Below are positions 51,680 to 59,591 of a DNA stretch of 64,000 nucleotides, piece by piece. Under the pieces are notes generated by a model, which made no database searches, was not told the origin of the DNA, and saw nothing but the letters and a program-made list of their open reading frames with translations. Where the stretch lies: assembly GCA_905197955.1 (NCBI GenBank), contig CAJKAR010000004.1, positions 62,001 through 126,000 of the forward strand, in the 5' to 3' direction. The translations under genes and the position numbers were made by a program. Source of the stretch: an uncultured Lentisphaeria bacterium (lineage in GTDB: Bacteria > Verrucomicrobiota > Lentisphaeria > Victivallales > UBA1829). Numbering within the stretch: position 1 is the stretch's first letter; the number at the start of each line of letters is the position of its first letter.

Positions 51680-54286
51680 TTATGAAATCTTATACTTTGC
51701 CGCCAGTTTTGTCAATGCAGCGACCTGTTTGAACGAGAGCACTTTTCCGGAAGCACGCTGTTTGGCAAGGGATTCATAGAACTCCTTGTCATTGTAAACG
51801 CGCCGACCTTTCTTTTCGGGTTCTGCCCAGTCGGTGATCTCCGCCATTGCCTTGAGGAGCCGATCGACTTCCGCTTCTCCGGGTCCCCCGGATGCGGCAG
51901 GAGCCGACGATGTTTCCGCATTTGTTCCCTGTGCACTGCTGCCATCGGCGGAGGGAAGTGCATCGGGCACGGCCCCCGTCAGCTCCCGGACAACGGATTC
52001 ATAGTCGGGAATGGATGAAGCATACCGGGAAGCGATCTTCGCCAGCGCGGAGATCTGTTTTTCGGAAAGCAGCTTGCCCGACTCCATCTGTTTTTTCAAG
52101 GATTCAAAGAATTTCTTATCGTCGTAAACTCTTGCGCCGCGTTTTTCCGGAGGATTCCACGGGATTCCCTGCATTGCCTGAAAAACCGATTCCAGAGATT
52201 CCTGCGGCGGTGCGCTGACGGCCGCGGATTCCCGGCGCTGACGAATCTCCTCCTGTTTTTTCCGGCGGTCATCAAGACGTTCCATTGCGGCCTCGATATC
52301 TTTCTCGAATCCGTTTGCTTGTGCAACCTCCTTGAGATTTTTCAGCTGGGAGGCATATTTGACCACCAGATTCAGCAATGCTTCCCACTGTTTGGCGGAA
52401 ATGGTGGTACCCTGTCCCGCTTTGGTCTGAACGGAGGTATAGAACTTTTTATCGTCATAGACCCGTTTTGCCCCTTTTTCCGGTTCATCCCAGTTTTTCA
52501 CAGAGGAGAGCAGTTCCAGGACGGCTTTTGCCTTCTGAGCCTCCGGAGCTCCCGCATTTTTCGCTTCGGAAAGCCACTTGGAGAACTTCTCGTAAAAGTT
52601 TTTGAGCATGCTGGTCCAGAGGATCTGTCCTTCTTCCACGCTGTCGAGCTGATTTTCCATGTCGGCGGTGAATCCCACCTGAATCAGATCGGGCAGAGAA
52701 GCAACCAGATAATCATTGATTTTGAATCCCAGCTCCGTCGGGGAAAGCTTGCCTTTTTCTTTCAGGACGTAGGCGCGCTCCTGAATGGTGTTGACAATCG
52801 TGGCATAGGTCGACGGCCGTCCGATTCCGTTGGATTCCAGCTCCTTGATCAGAGTTGCCTCCGAAAAACGCGGAGGAGGTTCCGTAAATTTCTGTTCGGA
52901 AAGAGTATCTTCCAATTTGCAGGCGGAATCTTCTTTCAGAGATGCGAGAGCCTCGGCGTCTTTCGTGTTGTCGTCCTCGGAAGACGCGGCGCCCTCCTCT
53001 TCGATATTGTAGGCTTTCAGGAAGCCTGGGAATGTAGTCACTGTGGCAGTGGCGCGGAAGGTGTAGAGATTGTCATCGCTTCCCCTGCCCTCGACATCGA
53101 CGGTGGTTCTCTGCTGTTCGGCAGGAGCCATCTGGCAGGCGACGAAACGTCTCCAGATCAGCCGATAAAGTTTCAGCTGTCCCGGTTCCAGATAGTCCTT
53201 CAGTTTTTCCGGCGTCAGATTGACATCGGTCGGTCTGATCGCCTCATGTGCCCCCTGCGCGGTGGATTTCGTTTTGAAGAAGTTCGGTTTTTCCGGAACG
53301 AAAGACACTCCGTAGTTGTTGCCGATAAACGCACGGCAGGCTGCCTGCGCCTCCGCGGCGATGGCAACGGAGTCCGTTCTCATGTAGGTAATCAAACCGA
53401 GATGTCCTTCTCCGGTATCCACGCCTTCATAGAGCTGCTGGGCAAGACGCATCGTCGAATTCGCGGAAAATCCGAGCGAGGAACTCGCCGCCTGCTGCAA
53501 TGTACTTGTGATAAACGGCGGGGGAGCATACCGTTTGCGCGGCTGTGTTTCGATGGAAGCAACCTTCCAGGCGGCAGCGCCCTTGATCGCTTCCAGCACA
53601 CGATCGGCATCATTGCGGTTGCCGATTTCAAATTTTCCGTTATTGATTTTTGCCAGTTTCGTCGTGAAACGGCTGGAGCTGTTCTGCGAGAAAATCGCGG
53701 CAAAGTTCCAGTATTCTTTCGGCACGAACGCCTGGATCTCCCGTTCCCGCTCGCAGACGAGACGGAGCGCCACCGACTGGACTCTTCCTGCGCTTACCCC
53801 CCGCTCGATCCGGGACCACAGCAGCGGACTGATCATGTATCCGACAATCCGGTCAAGGACGCGCCGCGCCTGCTGCGCATCGACCAGATTCATGTTCAGA
53901 TCCCCCGGATGCTGGAACGCCTTCGTAATGGCGGATCGAGTAATTTCATGGAAGGCAACGCGTTTGAAAACCGCTTTCCGATTGGCATTTTTCAGCACTT
54001 CGTGAAGATGCCATGCGATCGCCTCTCCTTCGCGGTCCGGGTCGGGCGCCAGATAGATTTCCTTTACCGACTTGGCGGTCTTTTTCAGTTCCGACAAATT
54101 CTTGCCGCGCGATTTGGACTCCTCATACTGCGGTGCAAAATCATGTTCGATATCGACCCCGAACGCACGTTCCGGCAGATCGCGGATATGCCCGTAGGAA
54201 GCCTTGATAATATAATCCTTTCCCAGGATCTTTCCGATTGTTTTCGCCTTTGCAGGCGACTCGACTATGACCAGTTTATCCGGCAT
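51680..54286 (-). CDS. topA: DNA topoisomerase I with repeated C-terminal module
   Basis: 868 residues. Type IA topoisomerase that relaxes negative supercoils. The TOPRIM motif VIVESPAKAKTIGKIL, DPDREGEAIAWHLHEVL, the QQARRVLDRIVGYMISPLLW region, ERGVSAGRVQS and the active-site Tyr301 in LITYMRTDS are present. After residue 590, where most relatives have Cys4 zinc ribbons, there are none; instead a module of about 50 residues occurs three times (599-652, 710-762, 820-868), with W-x-x-PEK, R-VYDDK and a LS-x-KQ core, spaced 110 residues apart. A long linker rich in Ala/Ser/Pro lies between copies two and three. Confidence 0.95.
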   Translation of the reverse strand: MPDKLVIVESPAKAKTIGKILGKDYIIKASYGHIRDLPERAFGVDIEHDFAPQYEESKSRGKNLSELKKTAKSVKEIYLAPDPDREGEAIAWHLHEVLKNANRKAVFKRVAFHEITRSAITKAFQHPGDLNMNLVDAQQARRVLDRIVGYMISPLLWSRIERGVSAGRVQSVALRLVCEREREIQAFVPKEYWNFAAIFSQNSSSRFTTKLAKINNGKFEIGNRNDADRVLEAIKGAAAWKVASIETQPRKRYAPPPFITSTLQQAASSSLGFSANSTMRLAQQLYEGVDTGEGHLGLITYMRTDSVAIAAEAQAACRAFIGNNYGVSFVPEKPNFFKTKSTAQGAHEAIRPTDVNLTPEKLKDYLEPGQLKLYRLIWRRFVACQMAPAEQQRTTVDVEGRGSDDNLYTFRATATVTTFPGFLKAYNIEEEGAASSEDDNTKDAEALASLKEDSACKLEDTLSEQKFTEPPPRFSEATLIKELESNGIGRPSTYATIVNTIQERAYVLKEKGKLSPTELGFKINDYLVASLPDLIQVGFTADMENQLDSVEEGQILWTSMLKNFYEKFSKWLSEAKNAGAPEAQKAKAVLELLSSVKNWDEPEKGAKRVYDDKKFYTSVQTKAGQGTTISAKQWEALLNLVVKYASQLKNLKEVAQANGFEKDIEAAMERLDDRRKKQEEIRQRRESAAVSAPPQESLESVFQAMQGIPWNPPEKRGARVYDDKKFFESLKKQMESGKLLSEKQISALAKIASRYASSIPDYESVVRELTGAVPDALPSADGSSAQGTNAETSSAPAASGGPGEAEVDRLLKAMAEITDWAEPEKKGRRVYNDKEFYESLAKQRASGKVLSFKQVAALTKLAAKYKIS
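51683..52492 (-). repeat. Triplicated module at the C-terminus of topA
   Basis: Three diverged copies of one coding module lie at about 52333-52492, 52001-52159 and 51683-51829, each about 150 bases and starting at 330-base intervals. Shared protein features are W-x-x-PEK, VY(D/N)DK-x-F(Y/F) and SxKQ(W/I/V)xAL followed by KYA. They are absent from standard TopA C-termini known to me. Confidence 0.85.
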
Positions 54287-54401
54287 GACACATCGTTCTC
54301 CATACTCAAAAAATTAAAACCGGAGCAGCAGATTATCCCTCATGATGTCGCACGATTTCAACGTTGCGGCGCCGGTCGTTGGGTTCGCACTATTATTATT
54401 A

Positions 54402-54430
54402 CAAGTAGACGATTGCAGAAACAAAGTCAA
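54402..54430 (-). promoter_or_regulatory. Putative topA promoter
   Basis: Minus strand: TTGACT (54430-54425), 17 bases, TACTTG (54407-54402). The -35 is good, the -10 weak. The leader to the ATG at 54286 would be about 110 bases. Confidence 0.3.
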
Positions 54431-54491
54431 GCGCAAAACGTGCATTAACGGCAAAAATAAATAAAACCATTCCTTTTCCCGTTTTTCCCGC

Positions 54492-54519
54492 TTGACTTTT
54501 TCAAAACCGATGCTAGTGT
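54492..54519 (+). promoter_or_regulatory. Putative argD-argF promoter
   Basis: TTGACT (54492-54497), 16 bases ending in TGC, TAGTGT (54514-54519), so an extended -10 type. It lies 60 bases before the ATG. No clear ArgR box was found by eye. Confidence 0.45.
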
Positions 54520-54578
54520 AGTTATTTGCTACTGAAGTACGAATCACGTAATTAAAATAGGTAAGGAGATTGGGAAAG

Positions 54579-55784
54579 ATGCACAGCGCTCTGACCGAAA
54601 AAAACATAGAACTCTATGACAAATACGTCATGAAGACGTATCCCAAAGCGGATATTCTCTTCACGCGCGGCAGCGGATGCCATCTGTGGGATGGCGATGG
54701 AAACGAGTATCTGGATTTCGCCGCAGGCATTGCCGTGTGCAGTCTTGGTCACTGCCATCCCGCAGTGACGAAAGCCATCACGGAACAGGCGCAGAAGCTG
54801 GTTCATGTTTCCAATCTGTTCATGAACGAGCGCCAGCCGGAACTGGCATACAAGTTGATTTCGCACTGTTTTGACGGTGTCTGCTTCTTCTGCAACAGCG
54901 GAGCGGAAGCCAATGAAGGGCTCATTAAACTTGCCCGGAAATGGGGATCCACACAGGGCCGTTATGAGATTATCGCCATGAATGACTCCTTCCATGGCCG
55001 GACTCTCGCCACGCTCGCCGCCACCGGCAGAAGCAAATACCGGAAAGGCTTTGAACCGGATACTCTGGGATTCAAACATGTTCCGTTCAACGATCTGGAA
55101 GCTGCGCGCAATGCGATTGATTCCAAAACAGCGGCAATTCTGCTGGAGCCTGTGCAGGGCGAAGGCGGGATCATCCCCGCTGCACAGGAATATCTGGAAG
55201 GACTCCGCAAGCTTTGTGACGAAAAAGGAATTCTTCTTCTCTTTGATGAAGTCCAGTGTGGAATGGGACGTACCGGAACGCTGTTCGCCTGGCAGGGATA
55301 TGGCGTAGAGCCGGATGCGTTCTCTCTTGCAAAAGCTCTTGGCAACGGATACCCGATCGCAGCAATGGTCGCCAAACGCAAACACGAAGGCGTACTGACT
55401 CCGGGAACCCATGCCAGCACCTTTGGCGGAACTCCGCTTGCATCGGCGGCGGCATGTGCGGTTGTCGATACACTCTGCAATGGAGGAGTCCTGGAAAACT
55501 GCAAAAAACAAGGAGCTTTCCTGACCGGTCTTCTGAAGGATCTGATGCCGAAACATGCATGCATCAAGGAAGTCCGCGGAAAGGGACTGATGGTCGGAGT
55601 TGTGCTGGATTATCCTGCTGTTGAACTGCTTCCCATTCTGAGAAGCAAGGGAATGATCGCCCTGACCGCGGGAGAAACGGTTCTCCGCCTTGTTCCGCCA
55701 CTCATTGTTACCGAAGACGACTGCCGGAAAGCAGCCGCCCTCATTGACGCCGCCATCTCCGAACATGACGGCGCGGCAAAATAA
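54579..55784 (+). CDS. argD: Acetylornithine aminotransferase
   Basis: 401 residues from the ATG at 54579, ten bases after AAGGAG (a TTG at 54570 is too close to it). PLP enzyme of class III that makes N-acetylornithine from the semialdehyde in arginine synthesis, often also active on succinyl-diaminopimelate precursors. It shows FAAGIAVCSLGHCHPAV, CNSGAEANEGLIKLAR, FHGRTLATLAATG, EPVQGEGGIIPA, LLLFDEVQCGMGRTG and the PLP Lys252 in SLAKALGNGYPIAA, ending LRLVPPLIVTEDD. It is the first gene of argD-argF. Confidence 0.95.
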   Translation: MHSALTEKNIELYDKYVMKTYPKADILFTRGSGCHLWDGDGNEYLDFAAGIAVCSLGHCHPAVTKAITEQAQKLVHVSNLFMNERQPELAYKLISHCFDGVCFFCNSGAEANEGLIKLARKWGSTQGRYEIIAMNDSFHGRTLATLAATGRSKYRKGFEPDTLGFKHVPFNDLEAARNAIDSKTAAILLEPVQGEGGIIPAAQEYLEGLRKLCDEKGILLLFDEVQCGMGRTGTLFAWQGYGVEPDAFSLAKALGNGYPIAAMVAKRKHEGVLTPGTHASTFGGTPLASAAACAVVDTLCNGGVLENCKKQGAFLTGLLKDLMPKHACIKEVRGKGLMVGVVLDYPAVELLPILRSKGMIALTAGETVLRLVPPLIVTEDDCRKAAALIDAAISEHDGAAK

Positions 55785-55821
55785 CCATACAGAAACAACC
55801 TCGAAACAGGAGGAATGACCC

Positions 55822-56733
55822 ATGAAAAAAGATTTGCTGTCCTGCGCGGATTTGACCAGAGCCGATCTCGATAAGATCATTGAACTCGCCGCAAAGCTGA
55901 AACGGGAACGCGGCACTCCGCAGGCGATCAAGCCTCTTGCGGGCAAAAGCATCGGCATGATTTTTGCGAAGTCCTCGACTCGTACCAGAGTATCGTTTGA
56001 GGTCGGAATTCAGGAACTCGGCGGATATCCCGTCTATCTGGAACAGGGACACACCCAGATGGGCCGCGGGGAAACCATTCCCGATACAGCCAGAGTTCTG
56101 GAACGCTATCTCCAGGGAATTGTGATCCGCACTTACGCGCAAAGCGATGTGGCGGGACTTGCGGAATATTCCAAATATCCGGTCATCAACGCGCTGACCG
56201 ATGAGTTCCATCCCTGCCAGGCTTTGACCGATATTTTCACCATGTGGGAACACTCGAACGGGAAACTCGCCGGACTGAAGATGGCTTATCTCGGCGACGG
56301 CGCCAGCAACATGGCAAACTCCCTGATGTTCGCCACACAGCTTGCCGGGGTCGATCTGGCGATTGCCGCACCGAAGGAATTCGCCCCCTCCCCTGAGTTC
56401 CTGAACAAGAATCTCGGTCCCGGAAAATCCTCCTGGACAACCAATGTCGATGAGGCGCTCAAGGATGCCGATTACATCTACACGGATGTCTGGGTCAGCA
56501 TGGGATTCGAAGACGAGGCCAAGGACAGAATGAAAATCCTTGCTCCGTATCAGTTGAACATGACGAATCTGAAAAAAGCCAAACCGGATGTCAAAGTTCT
56601 CCATTGCCTGCCCGCGCACCGCGGAGAGGAAATCACGGATGACGTGATGGATTCGGAACACTCCATTGTATTCGATCAGGCGGAAAACCGCCTCCATGTC
56701 CAGAAGGCAATCATGACCCTTCTGATGGCCTGA
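55822..56733 (+). CDS. argF: Ornithine carbamoyltransferase
   Basis: 303 residues. It transfers the carbamoyl group to ornithine to give citrulline. Carbamoyl-phosphate motif SSTRTRVSFEVGIQELGG, HTQMGRGETI, FHPCQALTDIFTMWE, the ornithine loop SMGFEDEAKDRM and HCLPAHRGEEI are all present, as expected of anabolic OTCase. AGGAGGA lies seven bases before the ATG. It is 37 bases after argD and followed by a strong terminator. Confidence 0.97.
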   Translation: MKKDLLSCADLTRADLDKIIELAAKLKRERGTPQAIKPLAGKSIGMIFAKSSTRTRVSFEVGIQELGGYPVYLEQGHTQMGRGETIPDTARVLERYLQGIVIRTYAQSDVAGLAEYSKYPVINALTDEFHPCQALTDIFTMWEHSNGKLAGLKMAYLGDGASNMANSLMFATQLAGVDLAIAAPKEFAPSPEFLNKNLGPGKSSWTTNVDEALKDADYIYTDVWVSMGFEDEAKDRMKILAPYQLNMTNLKKAKPDVKVLHCLPAHRGEEITDDVMDSEHSIVFDQAENRLHVQKAIMTLLMA

Positions 56734-56758
56734 GTTTCCCATTTCATTGGAACAAAAG

Positions 56759-56798
56759 AAAAGACCGGGTTGGAAATTCTCCTTCCCGGTCTTTTTTT
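56759..56798 (+). terminator. Intrinsic terminator after argF
   Basis: Stem AAAAGACCGGG (56759-56769) pairs with CCCGGTCTTTT (56785-56795) around a 15-base loop, with a T-run to 56798. The A-rich left side could also serve the convergent CoA-transferase gene. Confidence 0.9.
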
Positions 56799-56877
56799 AT
56801 CTCTGCATTTCCGTCAGATTTCCGGTTCTCTGCCGAAGAGGACGGGTCTTTCTGAAAAGAAAAACTTTAAGATTCGG

Positions 56878-58200
56878 TTATGGCTGGAACAGTTTTGCTT
56901 TTCTGCGCAGGAATCCCGCACCGAAGCGTTCGAAAGCGGCTTTCTCCAGCGCTTCCCGGTGCTTCGGATGAGCGATGCTGATCAGCAGGGCGGCTCGCTC
57001 CTGAAGAGTTTTGCCGTAAAGATCGACGATTCCGTATTCCGTAACCACATAATGAACCAAATGTCTCGGTGTGACCACACCTGCGCCCGGTTTCAGGAAC
57101 GGGGTGATCTTGCTCTCGCCCTTGTTCGTTTCGGAGGCGATCGCAATGATGGCTTTCCCGCCTTTGGAGCGCGATGCTCCGTAGATGAAGTCGAGCTGAC
57201 CTCCGACTCCGGAATACATCTGGCTGCCGATCGAATCAGCACAGACCTGTCCGGTAAGATCAATCTCCACAGCGGAGTTGATTGCCACCACGTTGTCGTT
57301 CTGGGCAATGATGAAAGGATCATTTGTATAACCGATGTCCTTCATGAGAACCAGCGGATTATTGTCAATGAAATCATAGAACTTCTGAGATCCCATCAAG
57401 AAGCTGGTGACCAGTTTTCCGCGGTCGATCTGCTTTTTGGCCCCGTTGATAACACCTTCATCGACCAGCGGGATCACATTATCGGAAAACATCTCCGTGT
57501 GAATTCCGAGGTCGGAATGATCCTTCAGCGCGGAAAGAATCGCGTTCGGAATGGAACCGATTCCCATTTGCAGGCAGGCGCCGTTGTCGATGAGCGCGGC
57601 GCAGTTTTTCCCGATGGCGATATCCAGTTCTGTCGAAGGCGGATTGATAATCTCCATCAGCGGGTGATTGTCGAGCACGGCATAATCGATCCGGCTGTAC
57701 GGGATGAGGGAATCGCCCAAAGTCCGCGGGGCCTTCTCATCGACCACCGCGATCACGGTCTTTGCCACCTCGACCGCCGCCAGCGTGATATCCACGGAAA
57801 CACCGAGGGATACATAGCCGTGCTGATCGGGTTTGGTGACTTTGATAATCGCGACATCGCATTTGAAGATTCCGGATCGGTAAAGGGCCTGCGTATCGCT
57901 CAGCCCCACCGGGAGATAATCGCTGACCCCTTCCCGGATGCTGCGGCGATTGTTTGCTCCGGCAAAAAATGCGTTCGGGATAAAGATCCCGGCATATTTT
58001 TCCTCTGTATAGGGAGCCTTGCCGAAGGTCATCAGCTGAACGATTTCGACATCCTGCAGTTCTCCGCGATCCCCCCGGCGGCAAAGAGCCTCCACCAGAA
58101 TCTCCGGGGAATTGGCAAAGCCGCTGAGATAAACGGAGTCTCCGGATTTTACAGCCTGAACGGCTTCATCCGGAGAGACGATTTTCGGGACTCTTCTCAT
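56878..58200 (-). CDS. Acetyl-CoA hydrolase/4-hydroxybutyrate CoA-transferase family
   Basis: 440 residues from the ATG at 58200, two bases after the stop of the Nif11 gene. The sequence KIVSPDEAVQAVKSGDSVYL, IPNAFFAGANNRRSIREG, DYLPVGLSDTQALY, QMGIGSIPNAILSAL, LGIHTEMFSDNVIPLVDEG and NSAVEIDLTGQVCADSIG (catalytic Glu) is typical of the Cat1/Cat2/acetyl-CoA hydrolase group. Such enzymes move CoA between acetate and butyrate, succinate or hydroxybutyrate in fermentation. Exact acids are not predictable. Confidence 0.9.
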   Translation of the reverse strand: MRRVPKIVSPDEAVQAVKSGDSVYLSGFANSPEILVEALCRRGDRGELQDVEIVQLMTFGKAPYTEEKYAGIFIPNAFFAGANNRRSIREGVSDYLPVGLSDTQALYRSGIFKCDVAIIKVTKPDQHGYVSLGVSVDITLAAVEVAKTVIAVVDEKAPRTLGDSLIPYSRIDYAVLDNHPLMEIINPPSTELDIAIGKNCAALIDNGACLQMGIGSIPNAILSALKDHSDLGIHTEMFSDNVIPLVDEGVINGAKKQIDRGKLVTSFLMGSQKFYDFIDNNPLVLMKDIGYTNDPFIIAQNDNVVAINSAVEIDLTGQVCADSIGSQMYSGVGGQLDFIYGASRSKGGKAIIAIASETNKGESKITPFLKPGAGVVTPRHLVHYVVTEYGIVDLYGKTLQERAALLISIAHPKHREALEKAAFERFGAGFLRRKAKLFQP

Positions 58201-58202
58201 AA

Positions 58203-58493
58203 TCAAAGACTTCTGAACCAGGTGCGGACAGTTTCTATGGCATTGGCATTGTCGCTGCCGGCGACCTCTTCCGCGTAGATGCCGCAAACCATATCTTCCA
58301 GCTGGTCCGCTTCCAGTTTTTTCCCGGTCAGTTCGCTGACGATCTTCAGAAGATCATGCTTGTTGAAATCATAGTTATCCTTTTTGATGAGGTCGCGGAT
58401 CACATCGGCGTTTTCCGCTTTTCCGAGAGTTTCACGGAATTCATCGTCGCTCATCATTCTCATGCAAAAGGCTCTTGCGCTTTCAATCGACAT
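58203..58493 (-). CDS. Nif11-domain leader-like small protein (possible RiPP precursor)
   Basis: 96 residues from the ATG at 58493, which has AAGGAG seven bases upstream (an in-frame TTG at 58499 would sit too close). Residues 1-50 (MSIESARAFCMRMMSDDEFR, then KDNYDFNKHDLLKIV) match the Nif11 family, found as leader peptides of nitrogen-fixation-linked and lanthipeptide-type natural product precursors. Residues 62-71 (LEADQLEDMVCG) occupy the place of the usual LsdeeLeaVaGG processing end, leaving IYAEEVAGSDNANAIETVRT and a WFRSL tail (within the last 25 residues). The tail has no Cys and few Ser/Thr, and no modifying enzyme or transporter is nearby, so a non-RiPP role is equally likely. Confidence 0.75.
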   Translation of the reverse strand: MSIESARAFCMRMMSDDEFRETLGKAENADVIRDLIKKDNYDFNKHDLLKIVSELTGKKLEADQLEDMVCGIYAEEVAGSDNANAIETVRTWFRSL

Positions 58494-58520
58494 ATCCAAT
58501 CTCCTTGTTTAACGCTTTGA

Positions 58521-58548
58521 TTGACAGACGAATACTCCCTGATACAAT
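58521..58548 (+). promoter_or_regulatory. Near-consensus promoter facing a gene in antisense
   Basis: TTGACA (58521-58526), 16 bases, TACAAT (58543-58548) on the plus strand. No plus-strand gene lies downstream; transcription would run against the CorC-like genes at 58617-60886. Confidence 0.35.
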
Positions 58549-58571
58549 AAACTCTTTCCTGCAAAATTCAA
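58544..58571 (-). promoter_or_regulatory. Putative promoter of the Nif11-CoA-transferase operon
   Basis: Minus strand: TTGAAT (58571-58566), 16 bases, TATTGT (58549-58544), about 50 bases before the ATG at 58493. Its -10 overlaps that of the plus-strand promoter. Confidence 0.4.
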
Positions 58572-58616
58572 CCCCGTTTTCAGGCAAAATCCGTCTAAAA
58601 GTCGGAAAGAGCAGGT

Positions 58617-59591
58617 TCAGCCGAAGAGTTTTCCCGCGATGTCGGAAGAGGTAAACACTCCGGTCTGCCGTCCCTCTTTCTCGACAATATACATTGCAAC
58701 ATCGGATCCGCGCGTACGATTCAACGCCTCGACAATGGGCGTGGATTCCTCAATGGAGATCATATTCTGCATGCAATCCCCGACTTTCACGGAGTCCCAT
58801 TCCCGTTCCCGCAGCGAGAACATCGCAAAGTAGCAGGAAAAAATCCCGATCCAGCGATGCTGCGTCGAATCCAGAACGGGAAATTTGGAAATGGAGGTCC
58901 GACGGCAGATCCGCATTGCTTCCCGAACACTCAGATCGGAAGAGATCTCCATCACATCCTGTTTCTTCTTCATAATGTCGCTGACCCGGGACGAATGAAA
59001 GTTGATCGCATTGTCCAGAATGGATGCCGTTTCCGCAGGCAGTCCGCCGGAACTTTCGCTTTCCATCAGAAAGAGTTTGAGATCTTCCCGCATTACGGCG
59101 CTTCGGGTCTCATCGCTGGATTTGTCGCGGGAAATTTTCCGGCTCAGGAACGATGTGAACCAGTCGAACAGACGTGCCGGAACATACAGCACAAAATAAG
59201 TCAGATACAGAATCCACACAAACATCGAGCACCGCAGACACGGTGCCTGTCGGAACCAGTTCTTCGGAATAATCTCGCAAATCAGCATTCCCACGCTCAG
59301 CGCACAGCTCATGCCCAGCAGTGCTCCGGCCGAAGAAAGTCCCGCACTCTCGGCAAAGCTCTTCGCAGCCAGCGAGGCGCAGACAACACTGATATTCACT
59401 CCCAGCAGCGTCGTGGAAATCATAACGCCCGGATTGTTCAGAAAGAAAAGCACCATCTTTGCGGAACGGCTTCCCGTTTCGCACGCATGCTCGATCCGGG
59501 GACGGCGAACCGAGATCATTCCCGTTTCCATTCCGGCAAACAGTCCCTGCATCAGCATGAAGAATATGAGGAAAAACAGACTGATCAGCAT
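58617..59591 (-). CDS. CNNM/CorC-family membrane protein with CBS domains (second of a pair)
   Basis: 324 residues. The N-terminal DUF21 (CNNM) membrane domain has about four helices (LFAGMETGMISVRRPRIEHA, LLGVNISVVCASLAAKSFAE). Two CBS modules follow (MKKKQDVMEISSDLSVREAM, then RTRGSDVAMYIVEKEG). The C-terminal CorC_HlyC domain of the partner is missing, so it is shorter than usual. Relatives act in Mg2+ or other cation efflux. It overlaps the upstream paralogue by seven bases. Confidence 0.82.
   Translation of the reverse strand: MLISLFFLIFFMLMQGLFAGMETGMISVRRPRIEHACETGSRSAKMVLFFLNNPGVMISTTLLGVNISVVCASLAAKSFAESAGLSSAGALLGMSCALSVGMLICEIIPKNWFRQAPCLRCSMFVWILYLTYFVLYVPARLFDWFTSFLSRKISRDKSSDETRSAVMREDLKLFLMESESSGGLPAETASILDNAINFHSSRVSDIMKKKQDVMEISSDLSVREAMRICRRTSISKFPVLDSTQHRWIGIFSCYFAMFSLREREWDSVKVGDCMQNMISIEESTPIVEALNRTRGSDVAMYIVEKEGRQTGVFTSSDIAGKLFG

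Noticed and set aside
52319..54448. 709-codon plus-strand open frame opposite topA
   Set aside because: TopA motifs are unambiguous on the minus strand.
54287..54578. tRNA or structured RNA in the topA-argD gap
   Set aside because: A GGGTTCGC stretch resembles a T-loop but no cloverleaf can be drawn around it; only promoters are supported.
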